23,005 nucleotides of DNA from Planctomycetaceae bacterium (GCA_020426085.1 JAGQQP010000009.1:1-23005), one strand, 5' to 3'; shown: positions 1-7,847, counted from the first letter of the stretch. Numbers and translations are program-made. The notes: generated from the sequence alone by a model not told the origin.

Positions 1-555
1 ACTTGAACTCCATGAAAGGTTGAAAAAGAAGTCGACAAAAAAATGTCGAGAAACAAAAAAGAGTCTACGTTCCATCCACGTATTTTGAGTGCAGAAAACA
101 ATACGCATGGGATAAGAAAGCAGTTGAGCGCTGGTTCTCTCAGATAGAAGTAAAGAAAGTGCCTGCCTGCTCCAGGTTTATCTGGCCTTTCCAGAAAACC
201 AGGAACAGAGTGTCTGAAGCCTGCTTGTTACGAGCAACTACTGATAATTAACAACAGGTTAAGACCACGCTAAATTTTAGATGTTTATGCGGGGAGAGAC
301 AATAACATGTCTCTCTAAAAATCTTCAGGATGCGACTTTTTTTGACTGTTGGTGTATTGTAATGTTCACTATCTGTGCCTGGTGTTAAGGGGCAGTCGGG
401 AAGGTTTTGCTCGCCGTCTTTCGGACTTTTCGGGACTGTGTTCTCAAGTCTGATCAATATTAACGGGAAAGAATCCCGTTTCTCTCAAATCTCTTTTGAT
501 CCAGCAGGGTAATAGGTTACATCTATTATTGCTGTTGATTATTTAAAAGTCTTAG
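1..555. other. Non-coding region upstream of feoA with several hairpins
   Basis: No convincing coding sequence is seen here. A 69-codon minus-strand frame at 248-457 has no family resemblance and no credible ribosome binding site. Three inverted repeats stand out. TCGACA / TGTCGA (32-37 and 44-49) has an A-rich loop. GAGAGACA / TGTCTCTC (294-301 and 308-315) has an 8-bp stem and a 6-base loop. AACGGGA / TCCCGTT (462-468 and 474-480) is followed by a pyrimidine-rich run. They could be terminators of a gene lying left of the window or structures in an unrecognised RNA. Confidence 0.5.
462..486 (+). terminator. Possible weak terminator hairpin
   Basis: The 7-bp inverted repeat AACGGGA-AAGAA-TCCCGTT is followed by TCTCTC rather than a clean T-run. 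It sits about 75 bases upstream of the feo promoter and could insulate it from upstream transcription. The stem is visible; the terminator role is inference. Confidence 0.3.
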
Positions 556-584
556 TTGAAACTGAGTCTCAATTTCCTTATATT
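556..584 (+). promoter_or_regulatory. feoA promoter (sigma70-type)
   Basis: A -35 hexamer TTGAAA (556-561) and a -10 hexamer TATATT (579-584) are separated by exactly 17 bases. Transcription would start near 591, giving a leader of about 66 bases before feoA. The metalloregulator-like palindrome at 557-571 overlaps the -35 box and spacer, as expected for a repressed iron-uptake promoter. Confidence 0.6.
557..571. promoter_or_regulatory. Fur-box-like operator
   Basis: TGAAACTGAGTCTCA fits the 7-1-7 Fur box layout (TGATAATnATTATCA) at 10 of 14 non-central positions. It is itself a near-perfect palindrome with one mismatched pair. A wider 19-base palindrome, 558-576, also centres close by. Its position over the -35 box of an iron-uptake operon supports iron-dependent repression. 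A different metalloregulator could equally use it, and no Fur gene is in the window. Confidence 0.55.
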
Positions 585-659
585 AGAGTGCTCTCTGCCG
601 AGAGTTTACGCGATGGCTTCCTCCCTCGAGCTACTTTTATATTGAGTTAAAAAACAGTG

Positions 660-884
660 ATGACATTGAATCAACTTATAAAAGGTCAAATAGCACGGAT
701 CACACAGATCAATGGAGAAGATGCTATTTCTATTCGCCTGATGGAAATGGGCCTGATTGATGGAGAGCAAATCCAGTTGCTGGGAAAAGCACCACTGGGT
801 GATCCGCTGGAATATGCAGTGCGAGGATACCGGTTATCCCTGCGTTTAAACGAAGCCAAGTGTGTTGAAGTCGAGATTATTTGA
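660..884 (+). CDS. feoA: Ferrous iron transport protein A (FeoA)
   Basis: This 74-residue cytoplasmic protein has the small SH3-like FeoA fold. Signs are the LNQLIKGQIARI start, the RLMEMGLIDGEQIQLLGKAP core and the YRLSLRLNEAKCVEVE end, all typical of the family, and the length is normal. FeoA acts as an accessory to the FeoB iron permease, probably by contacting its cytoplasmic domain. It is first in the feo operon, 74 bases ahead of feoB. A GTG directly precedes the ATG (GTGATG, 657-662), so the start could be at 657 and add one Met. No strong Shine-Dalgarno sequence is seen before either codon. Confidence 0.93.
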   Translation: MTLNQLIKGQIARITQINGEDAISIRLMEMGLIDGEQIQLLGKAPLGDPLEYAVRGYRLSLRLNEAKCVEVEII

Positions 885-892
885 AAACGCCC

Positions 893-909
893 CCCTCTGA
901 TTCAGAGGG
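893..909 (+). other. Intercistronic hairpin between feoA and feoB
   Basis: CCCTCTGA-T-TCAGAGGG is a perfect inverted repeat starting 8 bases after the feoA stop. No T-run follows, so it is a poor intrinsic terminator. It could protect the feoA end of the message or tune the feoA:feoB ratio. Confidence 0.45.
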
Positions 910-928
910 TCCTGCCTGTCCTTCCTGA

Positions 929-945
929 TGAAAGCGTCGCTTTCA
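929..945 (+). other. Second intercistronic hairpin, ahead of feoB start
   Basis: TGAAAGC-GTC-GCTTTCA is a 7-bp stem with a 3-base loop ending 13 bases before the feoB ATG, followed by GATTTTAAG. It lies where ribosomes would load, so it may affect feoB translation or cause partial termination. The structure is visible; the function is inferred. Confidence 0.4.
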
Positions 946-958
946 GATTTTAAGTTCC

Positions 959-3262
959 ATGACTAACACTTCCACCTCAGCAAAACAGCAGGCTGTGCAA
1001 CAACAGCATATGACGGTTGCCATTATCGGGAATCCGAATACGGGAAAGAGTACCCTGTTCAATCAACTTTCGGGAGGACATGCCCATATTGGTAATTTTC
1101 CCGGGGTGACCGTCGAAAAGAAAGTGGGCAGTGTGACCTGGGAAGGTCGTAAGATCGATCTGGTGGATCTGCCGGGGACCTACAGTCTGGCACCACGCTC
1201 AATCGATGAGATGCTGGCGGTGGATGTTTTACTGGGCAGACAGAAAGGTGTTCCCAGACCAGATGCCATTATCTGTATTGCCGACGCCTCCAACCTGGAA
1301 CGCAATCTGTACCTGTTCAGTCAGATCCTCGATCTATCGACCCCCGTCGTGCTTGTCTTGAATATGTGTGATCTGGCACGATCCCGTGGTATTGAGATTG
1401 ACGTAGTGGCTTTGTCTGAACGACTTGGTCAGCCGGTTGTTTGTACCGAAGCCCATCACGGAAAAGGCATCAAAGACCTCAAGGCGGCGATTTTGAACAT
1501 CGACCCGGGCAGCCGGCATGAAGTACAGCAGCTGTTTCCCGAGCCGTTTTATGCAGAGCGTTCACAATTACGGGAAAAACTGAACTCCGAGCAGGATGAA
1601 AATCCTCCCGATTTTCTGATCGACCGATTATTACTGGATGTAGGTGGGTACGTCGAATCCTATTTTGAGCATCATACACAGAATGGTTTGATCGAGCATC
1701 TGCATCAGGCCCGTGCACGTCTGAAAGAATCAGGGTGTGCCGTACCTGCGACGGAAGCCCGGGTTCGATATGGCTGGACAAGAGAAATCTTAAAAGGGGT
1801 AATACAGCAACCGGAAATTCAACAGGAAACGACTTCTGACAAAATCGACCGCTGGTTGACCCATCCTGCTTTTGGATTTCTTTTCTTTTTTCTGTTGATG
1901 TTTTTTGTATTTCAGTCCGTATTTACCTGGGCTGGCCCCGCGATGGATCTGATTGATGACGGAGGCGGAGCGATCGGAGGTATGGTCCAGTCACTGCTTG
2001 CCCCCGGTCCTCTGCGAAGTCTGCTGGTGGATGGCGTGATCGCCGGCGTGGGGGGCGTTCTGATTTTCCTGCCCCAGATTGTGATTTTGTACTTCTTTAT
2101 CGCCGTCCTGGAAGACAGCGGCTATATGGCACGGGCTGCCTACATCATGGACCGGTTAATGCGAAGTCTGGGGTTGAGTGGAAAATCGTTTATCCCCCTG
2201 ATGTCGTCATATGCCTGTGCCGTCCCCGGAATTATGGCGACGCGGGTGATTGAGAATCGTCACGAACGATTGACGACAATTCTGGTTGCACCCTTGATGA
2301 GTTGCTCGGCACGCTGGCCCGTGTATGTGCTGTTTATTGCCGCGTTCATACCGAATGTCGTTTACTTTTCAATCGGCAGTATGACGATGGTTTCACTGCC
2401 GGGAATCGTGCTGTTTGCCATGTCAACGATTGGTGCTGTCGTTGCCATACCCGTTGCCTGGTTTCTGAAGAAGGTCTGTTTTAAAGGAGATGTGGCGCCC
2501 TTTGTGATGGAACTGCCTGGGTATAAATGGCCTTCACCACGGAATGTGATCTATCGCGTTTACAACCGGGGTAAATCTTTCGTGGTGAAAGCCGGGACAC
2601 TGATTTTTGCGACTTCGATTTTGATCTGGGCTGCCGGCTATTTTCCCGGAGATCACAGCGAACAATTCGCACTACAGCAGCAGATTGAAACAATCGATGC
2701 TTCGGTAGAAAATGCGGCAGCACAACTGGCAGCTGCAGAAGATGAGACGCCGGAAAAAGTGGAAAGTCTGGATGTTCAGCTGAAAAATCTGGAAGCTTCA
2801 CAGTCGCTGCTGTATGAAAGGCAGAATCATGTCAGCAGCCAATTGATAGAAAACAGTTATCTCGGAAAGGCCGGGCATCTGATTGAGCCGGTCGTCAAAC
2901 CACTGGGGTGGGACTGGAAAATCGGCGTCGGTGTGATTGCTTCTTTTCCAGCTCGTGAAGTCATCATTTCAACTCTGGGGACGATCTATAGCCTCGGGGG
3001 AGACGTTGATGAAGAGGATGAAGGATTGATCGGTTCGATCCGTTCGGCGACCTGGCCCGATGGTCGGAAGGTATTTAATGTTCCCGTGGCAATTTCGATT
3101 ATGGTCTTTTTTGCCTTATGTGCTCAGTGTGCGGCGACGTTGATGGTGATGCGGCGGGAAACCAACAGCTGGGTCTGGCCCGTTGTTTCATTTACTTATA
3201 TGACGACTCTGGCTTACCTGGGAGCTCTGGTCTCTTACCAGGTTGGTATGCTGTTGATCTAA
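959..3262 (+). CDS. feoB: Ferrous iron permease FeoB, GTP-regulated
   Basis: FeoB imports Fe2+ across the cytoplasmic membrane. The N-terminal G domain shows G1 GNPNTGKS (residues 24-31), the switch I region GNFPGVTVE with Thr51, G3 DLPG (70-73) and G4 NMCD (135-138). A helical cytosolic spacer follows. The membrane part begins near residue 300 and contains the Gate signatures GLSGKSFIPLMSS..CAVPGIMATR and PLMSCSARWPVY, with a second Gate-like ASFPAREVIISTLGTIY near residue 661. Residues about 565-636 form a charged, coiled-coil-like insert between membrane segments. The length of 767 is normal to slightly long. The first ATG is used; Met18 (1010) just before the G domain is an alternative start. 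It shares an operon with feoA and the downstream Cys-rich protein. Confidence 0.96.
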   Translation: MTNTSTSAKQQAVQQQHMTVAIIGNPNTGKSTLFNQLSGGHAHIGNFPGVTVEKKVGSVTWEGRKIDLVDLPGTYSLAPRSIDEMLAVDVLLGRQKGVPRPDAIICIADASNLERNLYLFSQILDLSTPVVLVLNMCDLARSRGIEIDVVALSERLGQPVVCTEAHHGKGIKDLKAAILNIDPGSRHEVQQLFPEPFYAERSQLREKLNSEQDENPPDFLIDRLLLDVGGYVESYFEHHTQNGLIEHLHQARARLKESGCAVPATEARVRYGWTREILKGVIQQPEIQQETTSDKIDRWLTHPAFGFLFFFLLMFFVFQSVFTWAGPAMDLIDDGGGAIGGMVQSLLAPGPLRSLLVDGVIAGVGGVLIFLPQIVILYFFIAVLEDSGYMARAAYIMDRLMRSLGLSGKSFIPLMSSYACAVPGIMATRVIENRHERLTTILVAPLMSCSARWPVYVLFIAAFIPNVVYFSIGSMTMVSLPGIVLFAMSTIGAVVAIPVAWFLKKVCFKGDVAPFVMELPGYKWPSPRNVIYRVYNRGKSFVVKAGTLIFATSILIWAAGYFPGDHSEQFALQQQIETIDASVENAAAQLAAAEDETPEKVESLDVQLKNLEASQSLLYERQNHVSSQLIENSYLGKAGHLIEPVVKPLGWDWKIGVGVIASFPAREVIISTLGTIYSLGGDVDEEDEGLIGSIRSATWPDGRKVFNVPVAISIMVFFALCAQCAATLMVMRRETNSWVWPVVSFTYMTTLAYLGALVSYQVGMLLI

Positions 3263-3314
3263 ATTCATAAATTGCGGAGTGAGAATACAGGTCTGTCAGG
3301 AAAAAGGGGATGCG

Positions 3315-3509
3315 ATGAATCAGATTAACTGGCAAATGGTGATCACAGTGTTCTGTGTTGTCGCTGCAGTTCTGTTTCTGGTACGACGCGGCATCCGTTT
3401 CTTCAAACAGCGTTCAGGATGTGCCAGCGGTTCCTGTTCTGGTTGCCCTGCTTCTTCCAAGGGACCAGCCAATTTCATTTCCCTGGATCAGCTCAAAAAG
3501 ACGAAGTAG
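3315..3509 (+). CDS. FeoB-associated Cys-rich membrane protein
   Basis: This 64-residue protein has one N-terminal membrane helix (about residues 7-24), a basic juxtamembrane stretch (RRGIRFFKQR) and then a Cys cluster at Cys36, Cys41 and Cys44 (GCASGSCSGCP). That is the layout of the FeoB-associated Cys-rich family usually encoded right after feoB. Its exact role is unsettled; metal handling or FeoB assembly, comparable to FeoC, is assumed. The ATG at 3315 is preferred over a GTG at 3279 because AAGGGG (3304-3309) lies 5 bases upstream of it. It follows feoB by 52 bases and is probably cotranscribed. Confidence 0.85.
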   Translation: MNQINWQMVITVFCVVAAVLFLVRRGIRFFKQRSGCASGSCSGCPASSKGPANFISLDQLKKTK

Positions 3510-3717
3510 CATTTGCTTTACCGTCTGTGCAATATCTCTTTCTAAGGTAATAGATCTCCTGCTTTCAGGTCCTGTGGGGAGAGGGACCCCCCTTATTCAG
3601 GCGCGGACCGGTCAGATCCAGTTATTAAGCAGTCTCAATGGGGGGGAATATTTTTAATCCTTTTTTGATATGAATCCGTTTCACTGGTATATCAAACTGA
3701 AACAAAACAATTCATCC

Positions 3718-3722
3718 AGGAG
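3718..3722 (+). promoter_or_regulatory. Ribosome binding site fixing the SPFH gene start
   Basis: AGGAG lies 7 bases before the ATG at 3730. It supports that start over the longer in-frame ATG at 3670. Confidence 0.7.
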
Positions 3723-3729
3723 AGTGAAG

Positions 3730-4668
3730 ATGACTGAAGAACGCGTATTTCATCCGATGTCGGGCTGGTTTCCGCTGACTGTCTGTCTGGCAGGTATCTT
3801 GTCAGCGGGGTTGATGTTTATTTATGGTGCTGTTTCAGAAGACGGCCTGCTGATTCTGTTAGGAATTTTGACTGGTCTGGCCTGTCTGGTCGGATTGTTT
3901 GGCTGTATGGCGATTGCCCCCAATCAGGCGCGCGTTCTTCTGCTGTTCGGGGAATACAAGGGCTCGGTCATGCAGTCCGGTTTTTTCTGGGTGAATCCGT
4001 TTTACTCCAAGAAGAAGATTTCCTTACGAATCCGTAACTTTGAAACAGGCTCTGTCTCGACACCTGAGCAGAAGGATCAGGCGGGGAACATCATCCAGCA
4101 CAAAACCAGGACGGGAGGGCGTCCTTCCAAGGTGAATGATCGGGACGGGAACCCGATTGATATTTCGGCGGTGGTTGTCTGGCGCGTCGTTAATACTGCG
4201 GAAGCGATGTTTGAAGTGGATGACTATGAGGATTTTGTGTCGGTCCAGAGTGAGGCGGCGTTACGAAATCTGGCCAGCCGTCATCCTTACGACAGCGAAG
4301 ACCATGAACTTTCATTGCGAGGTAATACCCAGGATATCTGTGATCAACTGATGGTGGATATTCAGGAGCGTCTGGACAAAGCGGGGGTGGAAGTGATTGA
4401 GGCCCGCATCAGTCATCTGGCTTATGCACAGGAAATTGCTGCTGCGATGTTGCAGCGACAGCAGGCGCAGGCCGTCGTTGCTGCTCGAACCAAAATCGTA
4501 GAAGGCGCAGTCGGAATGGTAGATATGGCGCTGAAACATCTGTCCGCGGAAAGGATTGTGGAATTGAATGATGACAGCCGCGCAGCACTGGTGTCCAACC
4601 TGCTGGTTGTCTTGTGCAGTGATCGGCATACTCAGCCGGTAGTGAATACAGGATCCTCAAGTTCTTAA
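3730..4668 (+). CDS. Membrane-anchored SPFH / band 7 domain protein
   Basis: The 312-residue product has two N-terminal membrane helices (about 13-32 and 38-60). An SPFH domain follows (about 62-250): APNQARVLLLFGEYKG, then GFFWVNPF, then DISAVVVWRVVNTAEAMFEVDDYEDFV, and a helical stretch rich in Ala and Gln around LQRQQAQAVVAARTKIVEGA. SPFH proteins (stomatin, flotillin, HflK/C relatives) form oligomeric membrane scaffolds that affect lipid domains and proteolysis. The specific partner here is unknown. A short Ser-rich tail ends the protein. It lies 220 bases after the feo operon with its own Shine-Dalgarno sequence, so coregulation with iron genes is not shown. It converges on the fusion gene, with 15 bases between the stop codons. 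Confidence 0.85.
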   Translation: MTEERVFHPMSGWFPLTVCLAGILSAGLMFIYGAVSEDGLLILLGILTGLACLVGLFGCMAIAPNQARVLLLFGEYKGSVMQSGFFWVNPFYSKKKISLRIRNFETGSVSTPEQKDQAGNIIQHKTRTGGRPSKVNDRDGNPIDISAVVVWRVVNTAEAMFEVDDYEDFVSVQSEAALRNLASRHPYDSEDHELSLRGNTQDICDQLMVDIQERLDKAGVEVIEARISHLAYAQEIAAAMLQRQQAQAVVAARTKIVEGAVGMVDMALKHLSAERIVELNDDSRAALVSNLLVVLCSDRHTQPVVNTGSSSS

Positions 4669-4671
4669 CAT

Positions 4672-4729
4672 CAGACGGGTTTGTTATGTTTTCGGGCTGG
4701 GAGTCAGACGAGCAAACCCGGAGTGTCTG
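4672..4729. terminator. Possible bidirectional terminator-like hairpin at convergent gene ends
   Basis: CAGAC plus GGGTTTG (4672-4683) can pair with CAAACCC and GTCTG (4713-4719 and 4725-4729), with a bulge and a long loop. The arms straddle the stop of the fusion gene and start 4 bases after the SPFH stop. There is no T-run, so termination is only a suggestion. Confidence 0.25.
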
Positions 4730-7020
4730 ACTGGCGTTTTGAGACGACTGGAAAGATCGTCAGACGACAGGGCTGATGCGAGTTCTGCAAAAACCGAATC
4801 GGCGGCAGAAAAGTAGTTCTGAATGTGGCGTGGCTGATGGGCGAATGTGGGATAAAAGCCGCTCCCGGTCAGAAATCCTTTTTCCAGCATGCGAATCGTA
4901 AAAAGTGTTCCCAGTTCGGCTGCCTGCGGATGGTCAAACTGATGATGCAGCAGGACAGCGTGGCCGACGGCTTTGACTGGAATTCCATGTTGTTGACCGA
5001 GTTTCAGCCAGCCTGTGCGGAACGATTCCCCAATCTGGTGGATGTGTTCGCGGATGTTGATTGTCTGCATTTTTCGAATGGTGGCTAACGCAGCGGTTGA
5101 ACCCACGCCTTCCGTCCAGTAGGTACTGGAGATGAACGAGGTTTCGGCAGCATCCATGACGGAGCGTCTGCCAATAATAGCCGCCACAGGATGCCCGTTC
5201 CCCAGTGCTTTGGCGAATACCGCAATGTCCGGTTCAATTCCATAGTGCAGGTGCGCGCCTCCCAGGGCAAGACGCCAGCCTGTTGTGATTTCATCAATCA
5301 CGAAGACCGCGCCGCAGTCATCGCAGAGTTCACGGACGGCTTCCAGAAAACCCGGATCGGGGTGAATGTAACGCGTCGGTTCCATGACCACCGCTGCCAG
5401 TTTAGAGCCCCGTTCTTTGATGATCTTTCTCAGGCCGTCGATGTCATTGTAAGTGAAGGGGTGTGTGGTTTCAGACAAGCCTGACGGAACACCGGACGGA
5501 TCGAGTCCGGGCAGGAGGTGCTTATCGAGGGATGTTCCGGACTCTGTTGACTTCCGAGGCAGGTTTGTCGCAAGGTACCAGTCGCTCCAGCCGTGATAGC
5601 CGCACAAGGCAATCTCATCGCGTCCTGTTTTCGCGCGGGCGATACGAACAGCGATAGCCATCGATTCTCCGCCGGTTCGGCAGAAACGCGCCTGATCAGA
5701 CCAGGGATGCAGGCTGGTGAGCAGTTCAGCGAGTTCCACTTCTTCAGGTGAATTGAGTGAACTCATGGAGCCCAGTTGCACGCGTCGGACAACGGCGTCA
5801 GTCACATCCGGGTCGCGATAACCCAGCAGACAGGAGCCAATTCCCGAGGTTGCCAGGTCGTGATAGGTTTTTCCGTCAAGGTCGATGACTTCACAGCCGT
5901 TCGCTTCCCGGTAGTAGGCGGGCCAGCAGTCTGGTGCAAACATTTCAGGTCGTTTACTCAGCAGCTGGGTGCCACCCGGGATGAGCTGTTTGGCTCGTTT
6001 GTAAGTTTCTTGTGTGACGTTGGAATTCGAGCTGGTTTCAATTCCCAACATGGCACGGGCGTTATGGCAGAAGATGCGTTCGACGTCCGCATCGTTCAGT
6101 CGCAGGGTGTGGCACGCCTGTTTAATTGCCAGCAGCGATTCGAGTCCGACGCGAACCGGTCGGGCGAAGGTGGACGATTCCCAGTTTACGTTCTGTTCGC
6201 CGAGCCAGAGAAAGCCATCGCCGATACTGACACAGCGGCCGTATATTTCACTGACCGAGAAATCAGTGCCGAACATCAGCCGACTGGTACCGAATTCGCG
6301 CAGGATGGCTTCAAAGGGCTGGGATTCACAGACGGCAGAGGTGTCGAAGAAGACATTGTCGAGACCTCTCAGTGAAGCAATGCCTTCTGTGGTATGGTTT
6401 CCGCAGAAGCCACGGGCTGCATGTGCCAGGATGAGTTTTGCGTGCGGGTACTGCAGGCAGTGTTCACGGATGTATCTTTGATTGACGGAATCCGCAATCG
6501 CCCGGGCGCGAACCATATGCAGCATGATGGCCAGGCCATAGCGGTTGGAGAGTTCCCAGACCCATTCCGGAATGTATTCCTGGGGCTCCGCTTCCAGGGT
6601 GTCTTTGCGATTGGCATAGACATGGTAGACTTTAAAGCCGCTGAATTTACCGGCGAGTAATTGTGCTTCGACATCTTCGGGTGAATCTTCAGGGGTGACC
6701 AGGAGCAGTGCACGACAGCCGGGTTGATCTGCCAGTTCGCTCAGGATGAACTGATTCGCAGGCTTGCGGTCCAGGGTGGGTTTCGGGATGGCAAAGAACA
6801 GTCCGGCGGAAGGACGTAGCGGTCCCATCCAGAGTTCCAGGTTCTTGCAGAATTCATTCCAGCCTGAATAACCCTGTTCGTTTTCGGCAGCAGAGGGCAG
6901 GGCGGATATGGCATCCTGCGGTCGATAGAGGTGGGCATGCGCGTCAAAACTGTCAGGGGGAACGAAGTCTTTGAGCTGACTGGCAAACAGTTCCTGGTCC
7001 CCGGGTAAAAATTCGGTCAT
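4684..7020 (-). CDS. Amidohydrolase / class III aminotransferase fusion protein
   Basis: Two enzymes are joined in 778 residues. Residues about 20-328 form an amidohydrolase-2 type TIM barrel: HxH at His28/His30, candidate ligands Lys130, His168 (MLHM), His200 (LAHAARGF) and Asp253 (FGTDF). Residues about 335-755 form a PLP-dependent class III aminotransferase closest in style to glutamate-1-semialdehyde 2,1-aminomutase: phosphate-loop TGGES (449-453), YHGWSDW (475-481), DEITTGWR with Asp576, and Schiff-base Lys604 in FAKALGNGHP. Both halves keep their catalytic residues, so both are probably active. The gene overlaps the upstream aldolase gene by 4 bases (ATGA), implying coupled translation. 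It is not likely to be the heme-pathway HemL, given the fusion and the catabolic context. The substrate is unknown. A plausible scheme is a hydrolase acting next to a transaminase or aminomutase whose keto product feeds the aldolase. Confidence 0.85.
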   Translation of the reverse strand: MTEFLPGDQELFASQLKDFVPPDSFDAHAHLYRPQDAISALPSAAENEQGYSGWNEFCKNLELWMGPLRPSAGLFFAIPKPTLDRKPANQFILSELADQPGCRALLLVTPEDSPEDVEAQLLAGKFSGFKVYHVYANRKDTLEAEPQEYIPEWVWELSNRYGLAIMLHMVRARAIADSVNQRYIREHCLQYPHAKLILAHAARGFCGNHTTEGIASLRGLDNVFFDTSAVCESQPFEAILREFGTSRLMFGTDFSVSEIYGRCVSIGDGFLWLGEQNVNWESSTFARPVRVGLESLLAIKQACHTLRLNDADVERIFCHNARAMLGIETSSNSNVTQETYKRAKQLIPGGTQLLSKRPEMFAPDCWPAYYREANGCEVIDLDGKTYHDLATSGIGSCLLGYRDPDVTDAVVRRVQLGSMSSLNSPEEVELAELLTSLHPWSDQARFCRTGGESMAIAVRIARAKTGRDEIALCGYHGWSDWYLATNLPRKSTESGTSLDKHLLPGLDPSGVPSGLSETTHPFTYNDIDGLRKIIKERGSKLAAVVMEPTRYIHPDPGFLEAVRELCDDCGAVFVIDEITTGWRLALGGAHLHYGIEPDIAVFAKALGNGHPVAAIIGRRSVMDAAETSFISSTYWTEGVGSTAALATIRKMQTINIREHIHQIGESFRTGWLKLGQQHGIPVKAVGHAVLLHHQFDHPQAAELGTLFTIRMLEKGFLTGSGFYPTFAHQPRHIQNYFSAADSVFAELASALSSDDLSSRLKTPVRHSGFARLTPSPKT

Positions 7021-7847
7021 GACTTCTTTCCCTGCATGTAGTGTGTGGCTGAACCGGTCAGCTGGTTATCAAAGGAGAAACCGATCTGGCTGAATTGCTG
7101 CTGCATCTGTTCGAGGCCGTTTTTGACGAAAATGATATCCGCCATGTGATACAGCATTCTGGCGCCCTGCTGAATCAGTTGCTGGGCGTGCTCCAGGTTA
7201 AAGGTGGGCATGCCCCAGTGTTTACCCTGGTTAGCGGCGGCGGTGGCAATGGTCTGGATGGCGGTCTGCAGTTGTGGGTGGTTGAACTGTCCGGGAAAGC
7301 CTTCAAGAATTGAAAAATCACTGGGGCCCAGCATGAGTGCATCGACGCCGGGAATAGCGGCGATTTCTTCCGCCTGGTCGACGGCGGACTGTTCTTCGAG
7401 CTGGATGGTGATGAAAGTATTTTCATTTGCCTGTTGCACATAGTCTGAGACAGGCATGGTGCAGTAAGGCATGTCTGCACCGGAGCCGTCAAAGCCTCGT
7501 TTCCCCAGGGGCGCGAACTTGGACCATTTCACGACTTCAGCCGCTTCTGCAGCATTGCTGCAGCGCGGGTACATGATGCCTTGCGCGCCGGCTTCGAGCA
7601 TGCGACCGATTCGCATGAATTCTCCGTTACCAGGCCGAGCAAGAATGTCGGAGGTACCGATGCGTGCCGCCCGCATAAGTTGTGCGGCTGTCTCCAGGCT
7701 GTAGGTATGATGCTCCATATCCATCCAGATGCCATCGAAACCCATCAGGCTGGTGAGTTCGAAGACAGAAGGATCCAGCAGATGCAGCTGAGTAATCAGG
7801 ACCGGTTCGTTCTGGCTAAGCTTATGTTTGATGCGGCTGGCTCTCAT
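7017..7847 (-). CDS. HpcH/HpaI-family aldolase
   Basis: This 276-residue cytoplasmic TIM-barrel enzyme is of the class II pyruvate-aldolase type (HpaI, 2-keto-3-deoxy-L-rhamnonate aldolase, citrate lyase beta-like). The expected residues are present: catalytic His46 in WMDMEHH, Arg71 in LARPG, metal ligand Glu151 in ITIQLEEQ, and metal ligand Asp177 in LGPSDFS. Such enzymes split 2-keto-3-deoxy or 4-hydroxy-2-oxo acids into pyruvate (or a pyruvate analogue) plus an aldehyde. It is first in an operon with the fusion enzyme, overlapping it by ATGA, and is divergent from a GntR regulator. A TATAAT -10 element lies about 60 bases upstream. The true substrate cannot be read from sequence. Confidence 0.88.
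   Translation of the reverse strand: MRASRIKHKLSQNEPVLITQLHLLDPSVFELTSLMGFDGIWMDMEHHTYSLETAAQLMRAARIGTSDILARPGNGEFMRIGRMLEAGAQGIMYPRCSNAAEAAEVVKWSKFAPLGKRGFDGSGADMPYCTMPVSDYVQQANENTFITIQLEEQSAVDQAEEIAAIPGVDALMLGPSDFSILEGFPGQFNHPQLQTAIQTIATAAANQGKHWGMPTFNLEHAQQLIQQGARMLYHMADIIFVKNGLEQMQQQFSQIGFSFDNQLTGSATHYMQGKKS

Noticed and set aside
248..457. 69-codon minus-strand ORF upstream of feoA
   Set aside because: No ribosome site, no family resemblance, and it spans the hairpin at 294-315; likely chance.
3576..3592. GGGG...CCCC hairpin after the feo operon as a terminator
   Set aside because: The stem is only 4 bp with a 7-base loop and no T-run follows; too weak to call.
3355..3657. 100-codon plus-strand ORF after feoB
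   Set aside because: It overlaps the well-supported Cys-rich protein in another frame and has no start signal.
5776..6481. Long plus-strand ORFs (199 and 155 codons) opposite the fusion gene
   Set aside because: They are antisense to strongly conserved enzyme motifs on the minus strand and show no protein-like motif of their own.
4684..7020. Heme-pathway glutamate-1-semialdehyde aminomutase (hemL)
   Set aside because: Similarity covers only the C-terminal half; the fusion to an amidohydrolase and the aldolase/GntR context point to catabolism.
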